From Catenovulum sediminis (GTDB taxonomy: Bacteria > Pseudomonadota > Gammaproteobacteria > Enterobacterales > Alteromonadaceae), in the NCBI RefSeq assembly GCF_007289895.1, contig NZ_CP041660.1:620001-684000 (forward strand): 64,000 bases of DNA. Reading direction: 5' to 3'. Shown here piece after piece: positions 27,036 through 35,735 of this stretch. How positions within the stretch are numbered: the stretch's first letter is position 1; every line of letters begins with the position of its first letter. Under the pieces are notes generated by a model that made no database searches, was not told the origin of the DNA, and saw only the letters and a program-made list of their open reading frames with translations. The position numbers and the translations under genes were made by a program.

Positions 27036-27482
27036 ATGTCATGGAATGATTTACGCAAGGGTCGTTTTTCTCAAGCTAATCGCGAATATTTTGTCACTTT
27101 TGTTACCAAAAAACGCGCGCCGTTATTTTCTGATTTTTGTACTGCTCAAACATTTTGCCAGCAGATTTCCGTCAATGAATCCAAATTTAATTGTAAATGG
27201 CTTACTTGGGTATTAATGCCTGATCATTTTCATGGGTTGGTGCAGTTAAATACGGCAAATCTTCCACCTATGGTTGGTCATTTAAAAGGATTGTCGGCGT
27301 ATAGAGTTAATTTGCTACACCGGCAAAGTCGCCACGTATGGCAACCTTCGTTTTACGAGCATGCGTTGCGTAAAGATGAAGACAGGAAAAACATTGCCAG
27401 ATATATTGTTGCTAATCCCCTACGACGTAATTTAGTTAAGAGCGTACGTTGTTATCCTTTTTGGGATTCAGTTTATTTGTAG
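27036..27482 (+). CDS. REP-associated tyrosine transposase (RAYT, TnpA_REP family)
   Basis: 148 residues from the ATG at 27036, with GGA 9 bases upstream; an earlier in-frame ATG at 26952 lies inside a REP and would add a meaningless hydrophobic leader. MPDHFHGLVQ (residues 61-70) carries the HUH metal motif (H64, H66). Y123 in NIARYIVANPLRRNLV is the catalytic tyrosine, and VWQPSFYEHALRKDED is the RAYT-specific segment before it. RAYTs are single-copy, non-self-mobile relatives of IS200/IS605 transposases that cut REP DNA next to GTAG. REPINs flank it on both sides, as expected for the enzyme that spreads them. Confidence 0.93.
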   Translation: MSWNDLRKGRFSQANREYFVTFVTKKRAPLFSDFCTAQTFCQQISVNESKFNCKWLTWVLMPDHFHGLVQLNTANLPPMVGHLKGLSAYRVNLLHRQSRHVWQPSFYEHALRKDEDRKNIARYIVANPLRRNLVKSVRCYPFWDSVYL

Positions 27483-27491
27483 TTTTGTGTT

Positions 27492-27788
27492 TCAGTGTAT
27501 TTGTATTAAATCTTTTTCTATACAGGGTTTAAAACTTTCAGATAACCGGTGCCAATCTGTGATATCTACTCTAAAAGGTAGATCGGATTCCATAAACTCT
27601 TCTTTTAAATTTATCAGCAATTCCGGACTCACCTTTTTGTCGCACTTTAGTACTATATCTAAATCTGAATACTGTCTATTTTGGTTTTTCGTTCGCGAGC
27701 CAAATACATAAACCTGAACATTATCGGGCAATGATTGTTGAATAATTTGCTCAATGATTTGTTTTTCAGCCGCTGTGATGTTAATCAT
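27492..27788 (-). CDS. MNT-type nucleotidyltransferase (antitoxin of a HEPN-MNT pair)
   Basis: 98 residues from the ATG at 27788 (MINITAAEKQII). VYVFGSRTKNQNRQYSDLDIVL contains GSR and D-x-D, and VDITDW supplies the third acidic residue of a minimal nucleotidyltransferase. In known HEPN-MNT systems such proteins AMPylate and silence the HEPN RNase. A longer frame starting at 27851 only reads through the end of the HEPN gene in another frame and was not used. Its start overlaps the old HEPN stop, the usual arrangement for this pair. It ends 9 bp from the convergent RAYT gene. Confidence 0.82.
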   Translation of the reverse strand: MINITAAEKQIIEQIIQQSLPDNVQVYVFGSRTKNQNRQYSDLDIVLKCDKKVSPELLINLKEEFMESDLPFRVDITDWHRLSESFKPCIEKDLIQIH

Positions 27789-28111
27789 TTTTTTGCACCA
27801 ATCGTTCATATAATTTGTTTGCATGTTGATAAAAGTCATGGGTAATTTCATACACTTCCGCTGCGGTTTTCTCTTCGTATGTGTGAGAAGTTTGATTGCG
27901 TTGAAAATGAAAAATTTTCAGCTAACCAACGGCGAGTTGATTTCCAGCTAAGTTCGTACGTAAATTCAAAATTTTGAATAACGCCTGCTCGAAGTGTTCT
28001 AAAAAGTGGTGTAGATATATTGGTTTTATGTTCTTCGGCATATTGATTTGTTACATCTATAGATTCTTTTAGTGAATCAAGAGCCGATTTAAGCGGTGTA
28101 AAGTCAAGCAT
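27781..28111 (-). pseudogene. Broken HEPN (HI0074-like nucleotidyltransferase substrate-binding) gene
   Basis: The reading frame starts MLDFTPLKSALDSLKESID and runs through FEFTYELSWKSTRRWLAEN, matching the N-terminal half of HI0074/HEPN proteins, then goes out of frame and stops near 27850. In the neighbouring frame the C-terminal part is intact: RNQTSHTYEEKTAAEVYE and on to RLVQKND, then TAA at 27781 overlapping the MNT start. About 30 residues usually found between the halves are missing. An internal deletion whose length is not a multiple of three has therefore inactivated the gene. The HEPN RNase motif R-N-x3-H survives only out of frame. Confidence 0.8.
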
Positions 28112-28204
28112 TAAGAATTATCTTCTATGGGTTAGAGCTAGTGTTTAATTATAACTTAACCGTTGATTTTAACCAATTAACGTGTTGTTAGTTCTGCGAC
28201 GGGC

Positions 28205-28425
28205 TATATGGTGTGTGGGTCGTTTTTAGGGCGACAATTTGAGCTTCGAGCTTTAAGCCGCGAGCTACGAGCCGTGTAGGTCGTCCTTTAGGGCGACAAC
28301 GTTTATTTCGATATTTGTGTTGCTTGCTTTTGTCGGACTAAAGTCCGACCTACATTGGCTCGAAGCTCGCTGCTCGTAACTCGTCGCTAAAATGTCGGGC
28401 TGAAGCCGCGACCTACATTGTAGCT
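28205..28425. repeat. REPIN field upstream of the HEPN remnant
   Basis: It contains a degenerate REP (GTGGGTCG with TTTTTAGGGCGAC) near 28206, a heptamer stretch (GAGCTTC GAGCTTT AAGCCGC GAGCTAC GAGCCGT), a REPIN of two unlike arms, a second heptamer stretch (GGCTCGA AGCTCGC TGCTCGT AACTCGT) and an inverted GTCGGGC-TGAA-GCCGCGAC element. Confidence 0.88.
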
Positions 28426-28427
28426 AC

Positions 28428-28507
28428 AAGTTTTAAGTTTTAAGTTTTAAGTTTTAAGTTTTAAGTTTCAAGTTTCAAGTTTTAAGTTTTAAGTTTTAAG
28501 TTTTAAG
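28428..28507. repeat. Pure heptanucleotide array (TTTTAAG)n
   Basis: About eleven units of 7 bp, nearly all TTTTAAG or TTTCAAG, directly follow a REP. This is the most homogeneous heptamer array in the window and differs in base content from the AGCTC-rich arrays, but it keeps the same period and the same contact with a REP. The rest of the gap to 28689 has no recognised gene or structure. Confidence 0.95.
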
Positions 28508-28689
28508 AAATTAGGTTCGAGTGAGGCTTGATACTCAGTTTATCTAAGCAGACTTTCGCAGCATGGATGCTGCGCTAAAGCTATAGGGATATATTTACGC
28601 GTGTCTGCGTGATAAATGAATATTAAGGTGAGCGGGATTTGAATTGTGGGTTTTAAGTTGTGGGCATTGATGTTTGTCGGGAGATTTGT

Positions 28690-28842
28690 CGGGCTAAAGC
28701 CGCGACCTACATTTAACTGTGAAATTAAATGGTTGTTCTATTTTTTGTCACCCTAAAGGGACGACCTACATTGTACAGCCAATACGTGCTTAGATATTTT
28801 GTAAGATGCATTTTTGTCGGGCTGAAGCCGCGACCTACATTA
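28690..28842. repeat. Three REP elements next to tRNA-Phe
   Basis: Inverted-type REPs end at about 28713, 28771 and 28840 (GTCGGGC-TAAA-GCCGCGAC, GTCACCC-TAAA-GGGACGAC and GTCGGGC-TGAA-GCCGCGAC). The segment resembles the repeated unit found at 29105-29395, including TTTAACTGTGAA and GTACA...TGTAAGATGCAT. The last REP stops four bases from the 3' end of the tRNA gene. Confidence 0.88.
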
Positions 28843-28844
28843 AA

Positions 28845-28920
28845 TGGTGCCCAGAGGCGGAATCGAACCACCGACACGGGGATTTTCAATCCCCTGCTCT
28901 ACCGACTGAGCTATCTGGGC
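28845..28920 (-). tRNA. tRNA-Phe (GAA), copy 2
   Basis: 76 nt with encoded CCA. The acceptor stem GCCCAGA pairs with TCTGGGC. The D-arm is AGCTCAGTCGGTAGAGC. The anticodon stem GGGGA/TCCCC carries the loop TTGAAAA with anticodon GAA, and the T-arm is GGTGG-TTCGATT-CCGCC. It is identical to the copy at 29436-29511 over the visible sequence. Confidence 0.97.
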
Positions 28921-28940
28921 TAACTTGAAGGAAAGTTAAA

Positions 28941-29016
<76 letters not shown>

Positions 29017-29048
29017 ACACTAAAACTTTCTTAAATTGCGGTAATTGT

Positions 29049-29395
29049 TTTTTTCGGGCTAAAGCCGTGATTTACAATTACGTATGCTTGCTAGTTAACT
29101 AGTTTGCATTTTGTCGCCCTAAAGGGACGACCTACATTGTACATTTAATATGTGCTTACATATCTTGTGTAACATGCATTTTTGTCGGGCTAAAGCCGCG
29201 ACCTACATTTAACTGTGAAGTTAAATGGTTATTCCATTTTTGTCGCCCTAAAGGGACGACCTACATTGTACATTTAATATGTGTTTACATATCTTATGTA
29301 AGATGCATTTGTCGGGCTAAAGCCGCGACCTACATTTAACTGTGAAGCTAAATGGTTATTCCTTGTTTTGTCGCCCTAAAGGGACGACCTACACA
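29049..29395. repeat. REP-bearing direct repeats between two tRNA genes
   Basis: Six REPs are seen, alternating GTCGCCC-TAAA-GGGACGAC and GTCGGGC-TAAA-GCCGCGAC, all in the same orientation. They sit in a repeated unit of roughly 135 bp that also carries TGTACATTTAATATGTG, ACATGCATTT-like and TTTAACTGTGAAG segments; about two and a half copies are present. The array fills the 419-bp gap and ends with an AGCTCGAAGCTCGTAACTCG heptamer stretch. Confidence 0.9.
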
Positions 29396-29435
29396 GCTCG
29401 AAGCTCGTAACTCGAAGCTTGTATCCTACATTAAA

Positions 29436-29511
29436 TGGTGCCCAGAGGCGGAATCGAACCACCGACACGGGGATTTTCAATCCCCTGCTCTACCGACTGA
29501 GCTATCTGGGC
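29436..29511 (-). tRNA. tRNA-Phe (GAA), copy 1
   Basis: 76 nt with encoded CCA and the same cloverleaf as the copy at 28845-28920. The sequence 3' of both copies on the transcript (TTTAATGTAG region) is also shared, so the tRNA was duplicated together with adjoining repeat DNA. It is the promoter-proximal gene of the Phe-Thr-Phe group. Confidence 0.97.
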
Positions 29512-29650
29512 TTTACACTTTAAGCGCTGCAGTTATCCTTCTGCTGCGGGCGTGTATTAAACGGATTTTGGGGGTCTAAGTCAACTAATTTATAAGAAAA
29601 ATCTGTTTAATTATCGATTATTTTTCTGTTTGATTATTCTCTGTTCAATT

Positions 29651-31867
29651 TCACCATGTATAGCCTATATTTATACCATAATGTCTTGGTAATCCCGGTG
29701 TGCCGATTACCGCGAGTTGGCCGGTTGATGTCGGTGAAGCAAAATTGTGAATGTAATATTGTTTATCAAATAGATTGTCTATCCATATTTCTGCAAACCA
29801 TTTTTCATTTGTACTGCGATATTTAACTTTGGCATTGGTTAGGTGATAGGCAGGTATTGCGGATGCTTCTAAGTTTTCAGGCTCTTGATAGGTTTTACCT
29901 TTATATCGGTATTCAATATGAGTACTCACTCGCCCTGCTTGTATTAAGTTTAGGTACCAGCTTAGCTGTACTGCATAGCTATTTTTAGGCGCGTTGCGCA
30001 GTCGATTACCCGCCAGTGAGTTGCCCGCATTTTCATATTCTTTATATTCTGCATCTAAGTATGCCAAGTATCCGCTCAGTTCAACTTGCTGATTTTTTTG
30101 TTGTAAAATTGCGGGTTTAAATATCCAGTCTAGCTCTAGTCCTTTGCTTTGTGCTTTGGCTGCGTTCACAATTATAATTGGCGCTATGGTTGTTTGCGCA
30201 TCTTGTTGGCGCAGTACTTGTAAGTTTTTGTATTCGGTTAAAAAGGCGGTGGCATTTAGCCGTAATTGATTTTCAAACCAATCAGAACGTACGCCCATTT
30301 CATAGTTATCTGCTGTTTCCGGAAAAAACGGTTTTTCTGCTGCCGCCTTGCTCGGTGAGGTGCCTTGAAAACCACCACTTTTAAAGCCTTGTGCATAACG
30401 CACGTAGCTATATAGCTTATCTTGCCATTGGCTTTCTAGCATAGTTTCCCATGAGTGGTTATTAAAACCTTTTTCGGCGCTGGCTTGATAGGGTTCAAAT
30501 ACAATTAGGCCGTCTGCCTGTGGTGCGTGTTGAGTGGCTTGCTTTTGTTCGTAACTGATACGCAACCCGGTTGTCCATGTGTGCGTATCGTTTAGCTGAT
30601 AATTTATTTGCCCGTATGCGGCGTAACTGTTTGTTTCTACAACTTGTTCGGCTTGTGAGATCAGTTGTAAACGTGTACCCGGCGGTACGGGCTGTTGTGG
30701 CGTTGACAGAATTAAATAGCCCATGTCGGATATAAAGCTTTCGTTTCGCTTGGTATCCGCATTTAAATAATATAAGCCGGATAACCAGTTGAGCTTACCC
30801 TGTAAAAGTGGCTCGCCAGACAATCTAAGTTCTTGGCTGAATTGTGTGGCTTGCTCGTTTATTTGGTTATTTACATCTAATAATTCAGTATATTGAATAT
30901 CGGTTGATGAAACTTTGTCTTGCACATTGGCATCTATATCGCGATACGCAGTAATCGATGTGAGTTCTGCCCAGTTTAATTGCGTGTCATAGCTTAAACT
31001 TAACGATTGTAACGTGCGTTTTTGCCAGCCAGGCGCTGAGGAGAAATTGCGGTAAAAGTCATTGGCTTTTTCACCTTGCGATAATTTTATCAGTTGCCCA
31101 ATTGAACCACCTAAAGGCCGGTGCCCTATGCTATTTTGTGCTTCGTCGTAATAGTCAAATGCGAGATTTAATTGGTGCTCACCGGTTTGATAGGTAAGTT
31201 GTAAATTCGCCGCTTGGTTGTCGACATCTGAAAACTGTACAGCGTCTTCTACCCCCTTTACGTATCCGTCTCGTTTATGAATACTGACTGTTGAGCGACT
31301 TGCCAAGTTTTTATTTAAAGAGGTGTTTAATAGTGCGTTGAGTTGACGATGTTGTAAATTGCCAACCCCTGCGGTAATTTTCGCTTCTTCATCTTGGCTG
31401 GGTTTATTGCGTATAAAATGAATAACGCCTCCCACACCGTTTTTGCCGTAAAGCGTACCTTGCGGCCCACGTAATACTTCAATGCGCTGCATATCAAATG
31501 CATTAAATTGAACGCCCGCAGCACGATTGATATATACATCGTCGATAAATATTGCAACTGAGCTATCGCCGCCTGCGCTGTCGTCATTAGAGCCGATCCC
31601 GCGTATAAATATTTGTGGTTGCACGCCATTTAAGGTGCCCATCGACATTCCGGGAATGCGGGTTTCAATATCAGATAAATCTTCTACCTGAAACTGATTT
31701 AGTTTTTCTGCATTAAGCGCCGACACGGCCAGTGGCGTGGTTTGTATATTTTGTAGTTTACGCTGTGCGGTAACTTGTATTGTTTCAATTTCTTGTGCTT
31801 GCGTGGTGGTCACGTACCCGCTTAATAAGAAACCAACTGCAACAACCCCCAAGTACTCTGCCTTCAT
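29651..31867 (-). CDS. TonB-dependent outer-membrane receptor
   Basis: 738 residues. A signal peptide (GVVAVGFLLSGYVTTTQA) is followed by a TonB-box-like ETIQVTAQR. The plug domain includes PGMSMGTLNGVQPQIFIRGIG, SVAIFIDDVYINR and VLRGPQGTLYGKNGVGGVIHF, all canonical. A 22-strand-type barrel with many aromatic ends follows, closing with PRHYGINIGYTW. The receptor takes up an iron chelate, vitamin or oligosaccharide; the family (IFIRGIGSND type) is common in marine bacteria, but the ligand is not readable. The gene stands alone; GGAAG is present before the ATG. Confidence 0.93.
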   Translation of the reverse strand: MKAEYLGVVAVGFLLSGYVTTTQAQEIETIQVTAQRKLQNIQTTPLAVSALNAEKLNQFQVEDLSDIETRIPGMSMGTLNGVQPQIFIRGIGSNDDSAGGDSSVAIFIDDVYINRAAGVQFNAFDMQRIEVLRGPQGTLYGKNGVGGVIHFIRNKPSQDEEAKITAGVGNLQHRQLNALLNTSLNKNLASRSTVSIHKRDGYVKGVEDAVQFSDVDNQAANLQLTYQTGEHQLNLAFDYYDEAQNSIGHRPLGGSIGQLIKLSQGEKANDFYRNFSSAPGWQKRTLQSLSLSYDTQLNWAELTSITAYRDIDANVQDKVSSTDIQYTELLDVNNQINEQATQFSQELRLSGEPLLQGKLNWLSGLYYLNADTKRNESFISDMGYLILSTPQQPVPPGTRLQLISQAEQVVETNSYAAYGQINYQLNDTHTWTTGLRISYEQKQATQHAPQADGLIVFEPYQASAEKGFNNHSWETMLESQWQDKLYSYVRYAQGFKSGGFQGTSPSKAAAEKPFFPETADNYEMGVRSDWFENQLRLNATAFLTEYKNLQVLRQQDAQTTIAPIIIVNAAKAQSKGLELDWIFKPAILQQKNQQVELSGYLAYLDAEYKEYENAGNSLAGNRLRNAPKNSYAVQLSWYLNLIQAGRVSTHIEYRYKGKTYQEPENLEASAIPAYHLTNAKVKYRSTNEKWFAEIWIDNLFDKQYYIHNFASPTSTGQLAVIGTPGLPRHYGINIGYTW

Positions 31868-32005
31868 TATTTCTTCCGGTAACTTTATTAATTGATTAAT
31901 AACAGTTTAATAGAGGAAATAGATTTTGCGAGCAAAATCAGCGCTGAGGTACGCTTTCGCTACTCGAGCGCTGATTGTAATGCACAAAGGCGGTTCTTTC
32001 ACTGG

Positions 32006-32971
32006 CTATTTAACTTCTTCTCCCGCAGCTTGACGATCAGCGTGGTAGCTGGAACGTACCATGGGTCCGCAAGCGGCATGCGTAAAACCTAAGTCTTGTG
32101 CTATCGCGTCTAATTCGTCAAATTCTTTTGGATGCACATAACGTTTAACGGGTAAATGGTGTTTTGAGGGTTGCAAATATTGACCGAGTGTTAACATATC
32201 AACATTGTGTGCGCGTAAGTCTTTTAATACTTCAACGATTTCTTCGTTGGTTTCGCCCATGCCCATCATTAAACCCGATTTGGTTGCCACGTTCGGGTTG
32301 TCTTCTTTAAAACGGCGCAATAATTCTAGTGACCATTTGTAGTCTGCTCCTGGGCGCGCCATTTTGTATAACCGTGGTGCGGTTTCTAAGTTGTGGTTAA
32401 AGACATCGGGTGGGCTGGTGTTCAGTATTTTTAGTGCGACGTCCATGCGGCCACGAAAATCAGGGACCAATACTTCTATTTTGATTTCTGGGCTGTATTT
32501 GCGAATGGCATCGATACAGTCGACAAAGTGTTGCGCGCCGCCGTCTCTTAAATCGTCTCTGTCAACGGATGTAATCACAACGTATTTTAAGCCCATTTCT
32601 GCAATGGTTTTCCCCAGCTTTTCGGGTTCGTTGGCATCGGGTGCCAACGGGCGGCCATGTGCTACATCACAAAATGGACAGCGTCTTGTACAAATATCGC
32701 CCAAGATCATAAATGTTGCCGTGCCATGGTTGAAACATTCCGCCAAGTTTGGACATGAGGCTTCTTCACACACTGAGTGTAAATTGTTTTTACGCATGGT
32801 TTTTTTGATGTGTTCTATTTTTTCTGTGCTGGGTGGTAGTTTGATTTTGATCCACTCTGGTTTACGCAGCATTTCAGATTTTTCGGTTGGTAACACTTTG
32901 ATCGGGATTAAGCGCATTTTGTCTTCATCGCGCATTTTGACACCGGCTACTGGGCGTGCTGGTTTATTCAT
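32006..32971 (-). CDS. lipA: Lipoyl synthase
   Basis: 321 residues of a radical-SAM enzyme. [12 protein letters not shown] gives the auxiliary-cluster C-x4-C-x5-C and CTRRCPFC the radical-SAM C-x3-C-x2-[12 protein letters not shown] near the C-terminus holds the Ser ligand (R-S-S-Y). It inserts sulfur at C6 and C8 of octanoyl groups on E2 and GcvH proteins. It overlaps the end of lipB by 8 bp, so the octanoyl transferase and lipoyl synthase are co-translated, as in other gammaproteobacteria. Confidence 0.98.
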   Translation of the reverse strand: MNKPARPVAGVKMRDEDKMRLIPIKVLPTEKSEMLRKPEWIKIKLPPSTEKIEHIKKTMRKNNLHSVCEEASCPNLAECFNHGTATFMILGDICTRRCPFCDVAHGRPLAPDANEPEKLGKTIAEMGLKYVVITSVDRDDLRDGGAQHFVDCIDAIRKYSPEIKIEVLVPDFRGRMDVALKILNTSPPDVFNHNLETAPRLYKMARPGADYKWSLELLRRFKEDNPNVATKSGLMMGMGETNEEIVEVLKDLRAHNVDMLTLGQYLQPSKHHLPVKRYVHPKEFDELDAIAQDLGFTHAACGPMVRSSYHADRQAAGEEVK

Positions 32972-33611
32972 TGTCGAACCCTATTTTTTCTTCAATTTGC
33001 TGGTAGCCTAGTTGGGCTATCAGCTCACGACCTAACAATTGGCTGGCTTGTGTCACTGTTTGTGGCCCGCCGAGTAAGCTACTTTGGGTCATTTTTAACC
33101 CTTGGTAGCCGCAGGGATTTATGCGCTGAAATGGCGCTAAATCCATATTGATATTCAGTGCTAATCCGTGAAATGAGCATCCTCTGCGAATTCTAAGTCC
33201 GAGTGATGCTATTTTTTCTTCGTTGACGTATACGCCGGGGGCGTCTTTCTTGGGGTATGCGTCTATTTTAAATTGTTTTAGTATGTTGGCGATGCTGTTT
33301 TCCAGTATGCTAACCAGTTGACGCACGCCCATATTTTTTCGTCGAATATCAATAAGTGTATACCCGACTAATTGTCCTGGCCCATGGTAGGTAACCTGCC
33401 CACCTCGGTCTGCTTTTACAACGGGTATTTCGCCTGGCATCAGCAGGTGTTCAGCTTTACCCGCTTGCCCTTGAGTAAATACAGGGTTGTGCTCGACCCA
33501 CCAGATTTCATCGAGATCTTGTGGTGTACGAGTTTGTGTATAATCCTGCATTTTTTGCCAGATTGGCAGGTAATCGCGCAAGCCCAATTGACGGATAATC
33601 AGTTTGTCCAA
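32964..33611 (-). CDS. lipB: Octanoyl-[ACP]:protein N-octanoyltransferase
   Basis: 215 residues. [21 protein letters not shown] is the LipB signature, [21 protein letters not shown] contains the catalytic Lys region, and [21 protein letters not shown] the catalytic Cys. The only start that gives a full-length protein ([13 protein letters not shown]...) is a TTG at 33611, one base after the ybeD stop; no ATG is available in the first 20 codons. It transfers octanoate from ACP to lipoyl domains. Confidence 0.96.
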   Translation of the reverse strand: MDKLIIRQLGLRDYLPIWQKMQDYTQTRTPQDLDEIWWVEHNPVFTQGQAGKAEHLLMPGEIPVVKADRGGQVTYHGPGQLVGYTLIDIRRKNMGVRQLVSILENSIANILKQFKIDAYPKKDAPGVYVNEEKIASLGLRIRRGCSFHGLALNINMDLAPFQRINPCGYQGLKMTQSSLLGGPQTVTQASQLLGRELIAQLGYQQIEEKIGFDNE

Positions 33612-33612
33612 C

Positions 33613-33876
33613 TTACATCACCATACGTACGGTATCAATTTTTGCCAGTTCTTGGTAAAGCGTTTCGAGCTGTGTTTTACTGGTTGCCGTGATGGATATG
33701 GTGACTGATTGAAAGTTACCTTTACCACTGGGTTTGCTTGTTGGGCGATAGTCACCCGGCGCATGTTTTTGTACCACTGCGACTACTTTTTCAATTAATT
33801 TGTCATCTGCTTGTCCCAGTACTTTGAATGGGAACTGGCAGGGAAATTCTAAATATTCGTCAAATTTTGTTTTCAT
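33613..33876 (-). CDS. ybeD: DUF493 / YbeD family protein
   Basis: 87 residues, the full family length. [20 protein letters not shown], the central VVQKHAPGD and the [18 protein letters not shown] segment form the small ACT-like alpha/beta fold of YbeD. The molecular role is not established; it lies between dacA and lipB in most gammaproteobacteria, as here. A large repeat field separates it from dacA, which is unusual for this otherwise tight block. Confidence 0.93.
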   Translation of the reverse strand: MKTKFDEYLEFPCQFPFKVLGQADDKLIEKVVAVVQKHAPGDYRPTSKPSGKGNFQSVTISITATSKTQLETLYQELAKIDTVRMVM

Positions 33877-33923
33877 TTAATTCAATTCTAATTGTACTCG
33901 AAGCTGTAAATTTGTACCTGCAT

Positions 33924-34466
33924 TGTCGGACTAAAGCCGCGACCTACATTGGCTCATAACTCGCCGCTAATATGTAGGTCGTCCCTTTAGGGCGACAATT
34001 TTAATTCAACAATCGCGCATATTGCGAGATTTGTCGGCGTAAACACCGACCTACATGGCGACGTTTTTTATTCGATTTTTGTGCATCCTGCTTTGTCGGA
34101 CTAAAGTCCGACCTACATTGGCTCGAAGCTCGCCGCTAATATGTAGGTCGTCCCTTTAGGGCGACGTTTTTTATTCGATATTTGTGCGTCCTGCTTTGTC
34201 GGACTAAAGCCGCGACCTACATTTCTTGCGACTTTCAACTTTTATCTTGCAACTTGTAGCTCGAAACACGTAACTCGCCGCTAATATGTAGGTCGTCCCT
34301 TTAGGGCGACATTTTCAATTCGATTTTTGCGCTTCCTGCTTTGTCGGACTAAAGTCCGACCTACATTTCTTGCAACTTGTAACTTGTAGCTCGAAACTCG
34401 CTGCTACAATGTCGGGCTAAAGCCGCGACCTACATTGGCTCGTAGCTCGTCGCGACCTACACTATC
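33924..34466. repeat. REPIN and heptamer field between ybeD and dacA
   Basis: About nine REPs are present, alternating plus (GTAG with GTCGTCCC-TTTA-GGGCGAC) and inverted forms (GTCGGAC-TAAA-GTCCGAC, GTCGGAC-TAAA-GCCGCGAC and a rare GTCGGCG-TAAA-CACCGAC). Spacers recur with TTCGAT(A)TTTGTGC. Heptamer stretches such as GCGACTT TCAACTT TTATCTT GCAACTT GTAGCTC lie between doublets. No gene was found in the 643-bp gap. Confidence 0.92.
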
Positions 34467-34519
34467 TACTTTTTATAAAAATTGCACATCAAGATTTTAA
34501 ATAGGTAATATAAACCAAT

Positions 34520-35677
34520 TTATCTAAGTTGCATTTTTATATAGTCGATAGCGCGCGACATTAAACCACCTTCATTCACACTTTCCAACGCAACAAGTGG
34601 ATATTCAGCGATGTCTTCACCTTCTAATTGTAAAAATAATTTGCCAACTACGGTGCCTTTTTTAAGCGGTGCTATCAGCTCTTCGTCTAACTGAATATTG
34701 GCTTTTAGGTTTTTACGCTGGCCACGCGGTACGGTGACTTGTGTACTCTGCGTTATGCCCAATTTAACGGTTTCTTTATCGCCCATCCAAATAGGTTGAT
34801 CGGCAAACTTGCTACCTGCATCATATGGTGTGATGGTTTCAAAAAAGCGAAAACCATAGTTCAAAAGCTTTTTGTTTTCTTCTTTACGTGATCGCTCAGA
34901 ATCAGCGCCCATCACAACTGAGATTAAACGCATTTCACCTTTTGTTGCTGAAGTCACTAAACTGTAGCCTGCTTCTTCAGTATGACCGGTTTTAATGCCA
35001 TCTACATCCAAACTTTTATCCCACAGTAAGCTATTACGGTTGTATTGTTTAATACCGTTGAAAGTAAAAGATTTTTCAGCATAAATGGCATATTCATTTG
35101 GTACGTCACGAATTAACGCCGCTGCCAATGTGGCCATGTCTCTGGGCGTGGTAAAGTGGTTTGCAGACGTTAAACCGTGTGTATTTTCAAAGTAAGTGGA
35201 ACTCATCCCTAGTTTTTCGGCATGTGCGTTCATTAAGCTGACAAAAGCGTCTTCTGTGCCAGCGATGTGCTCTGCCATCGCAACACAGGCATCATTACCC
35301 GATTGCACAATAATACCGCGGTTTAAATCAGCGACTGAGACCTGTTTGCCCACTTCAATAAACATTTTTGAAGATTCTGGGAAGTTTTTCGCCCACGCAT
35401 TTTCACTAATGGTGACCATATCGGTTTCTTTGATATTGCCGTTCTTAATTTCTAAGCCAATCACGTAACTGGTCATCATTTTTGTCAACGAAGCCGGCGC
35501 AAGTTGCATATCTGCGTTTTCCTGCGAAATCACGTGTCCGGTATTAAAATCAATTAATATGTGTCCTTTGGCATTTACCTGAGGTGCACTGGGCGTGATT
35601 GCAGCAACATTAAACTGTACCAAAACAAAACTCATACAGAGCAAAGTAAGTGTTCTTTTTATCAATTTCATAATCAT
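34520..35677 (-). CDS. dacA: D-alanyl-D-alanine carboxypeptidase (PBP5/6 type)
   Basis: 385 residues. Signal peptide, then the three penicillin-binding motifs: ASLTKMM (S-x2-K), VQSGNDACVAMAE (S-x-N) and DGIKTGHTEEAG (K-T-G). A C-terminal beta domain and an amphipathic tail (GGLMSRAIDYIKMQLR) for membrane anchoring follow. It trims the terminal D-Ala of peptidoglycan pentapeptides in the periplasm. Two closely placed ATGs (35677 and 35671) are possible starts. It is the last gene of the mrdA-rodA-rlpA-dacA unit. Confidence 0.96.
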   Translation of the reverse strand: MIMKLIKRTLTLLCMSFVLVQFNVAAITPSAPQVNAKGHILIDFNTGHVISQENADMQLAPASLTKMMTSYVIGLEIKNGNIKETDMVTISENAWAKNFPESSKMFIEVGKQVSVADLNRGIIVQSGNDACVAMAEHIAGTEDAFVSLMNAHAEKLGMSSTYFENTHGLTSANHFTTPRDMATLAAALIRDVPNEYAIYAEKSFTFNGIKQYNRNSLLWDKSLDVDGIKTGHTEEAGYSLVTSATKGEMRLISVVMGADSERSRKEENKKLLNYGFRFFETITPYDAGSKFADQPIWMGDKETVKLGITQSTQVTVPRGQRKNLKANIQLDEELIAPLKKGTVVGKLFLQLEGEDIAEYPLVALESVNEGGLMSRAIDYIKMQLR

Positions 35678-35735
35678 TCTTATATGGGTTGCTGGTTAAT
35701 GGGAAAATTGCACGGCGAAGTATACCATTATTGGC

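Noticed and set aside
27789..27851. Upstream extension of the MNT gene
   Set aside because: This stretch encodes the C-terminus of the HEPN protein in another frame, so the extension is an overlap artefact.
28729..28923. Open reading frame on the plus strand across tRNA-Phe (and a similar one at 29352-29579)
   Set aside because: The predicted peptide is the antisense of the tRNA gene plus a REP; the shared RNRTTDTGIFNPLLYRLSY-like stretch is a familiar false ORF over tRNA-Phe.
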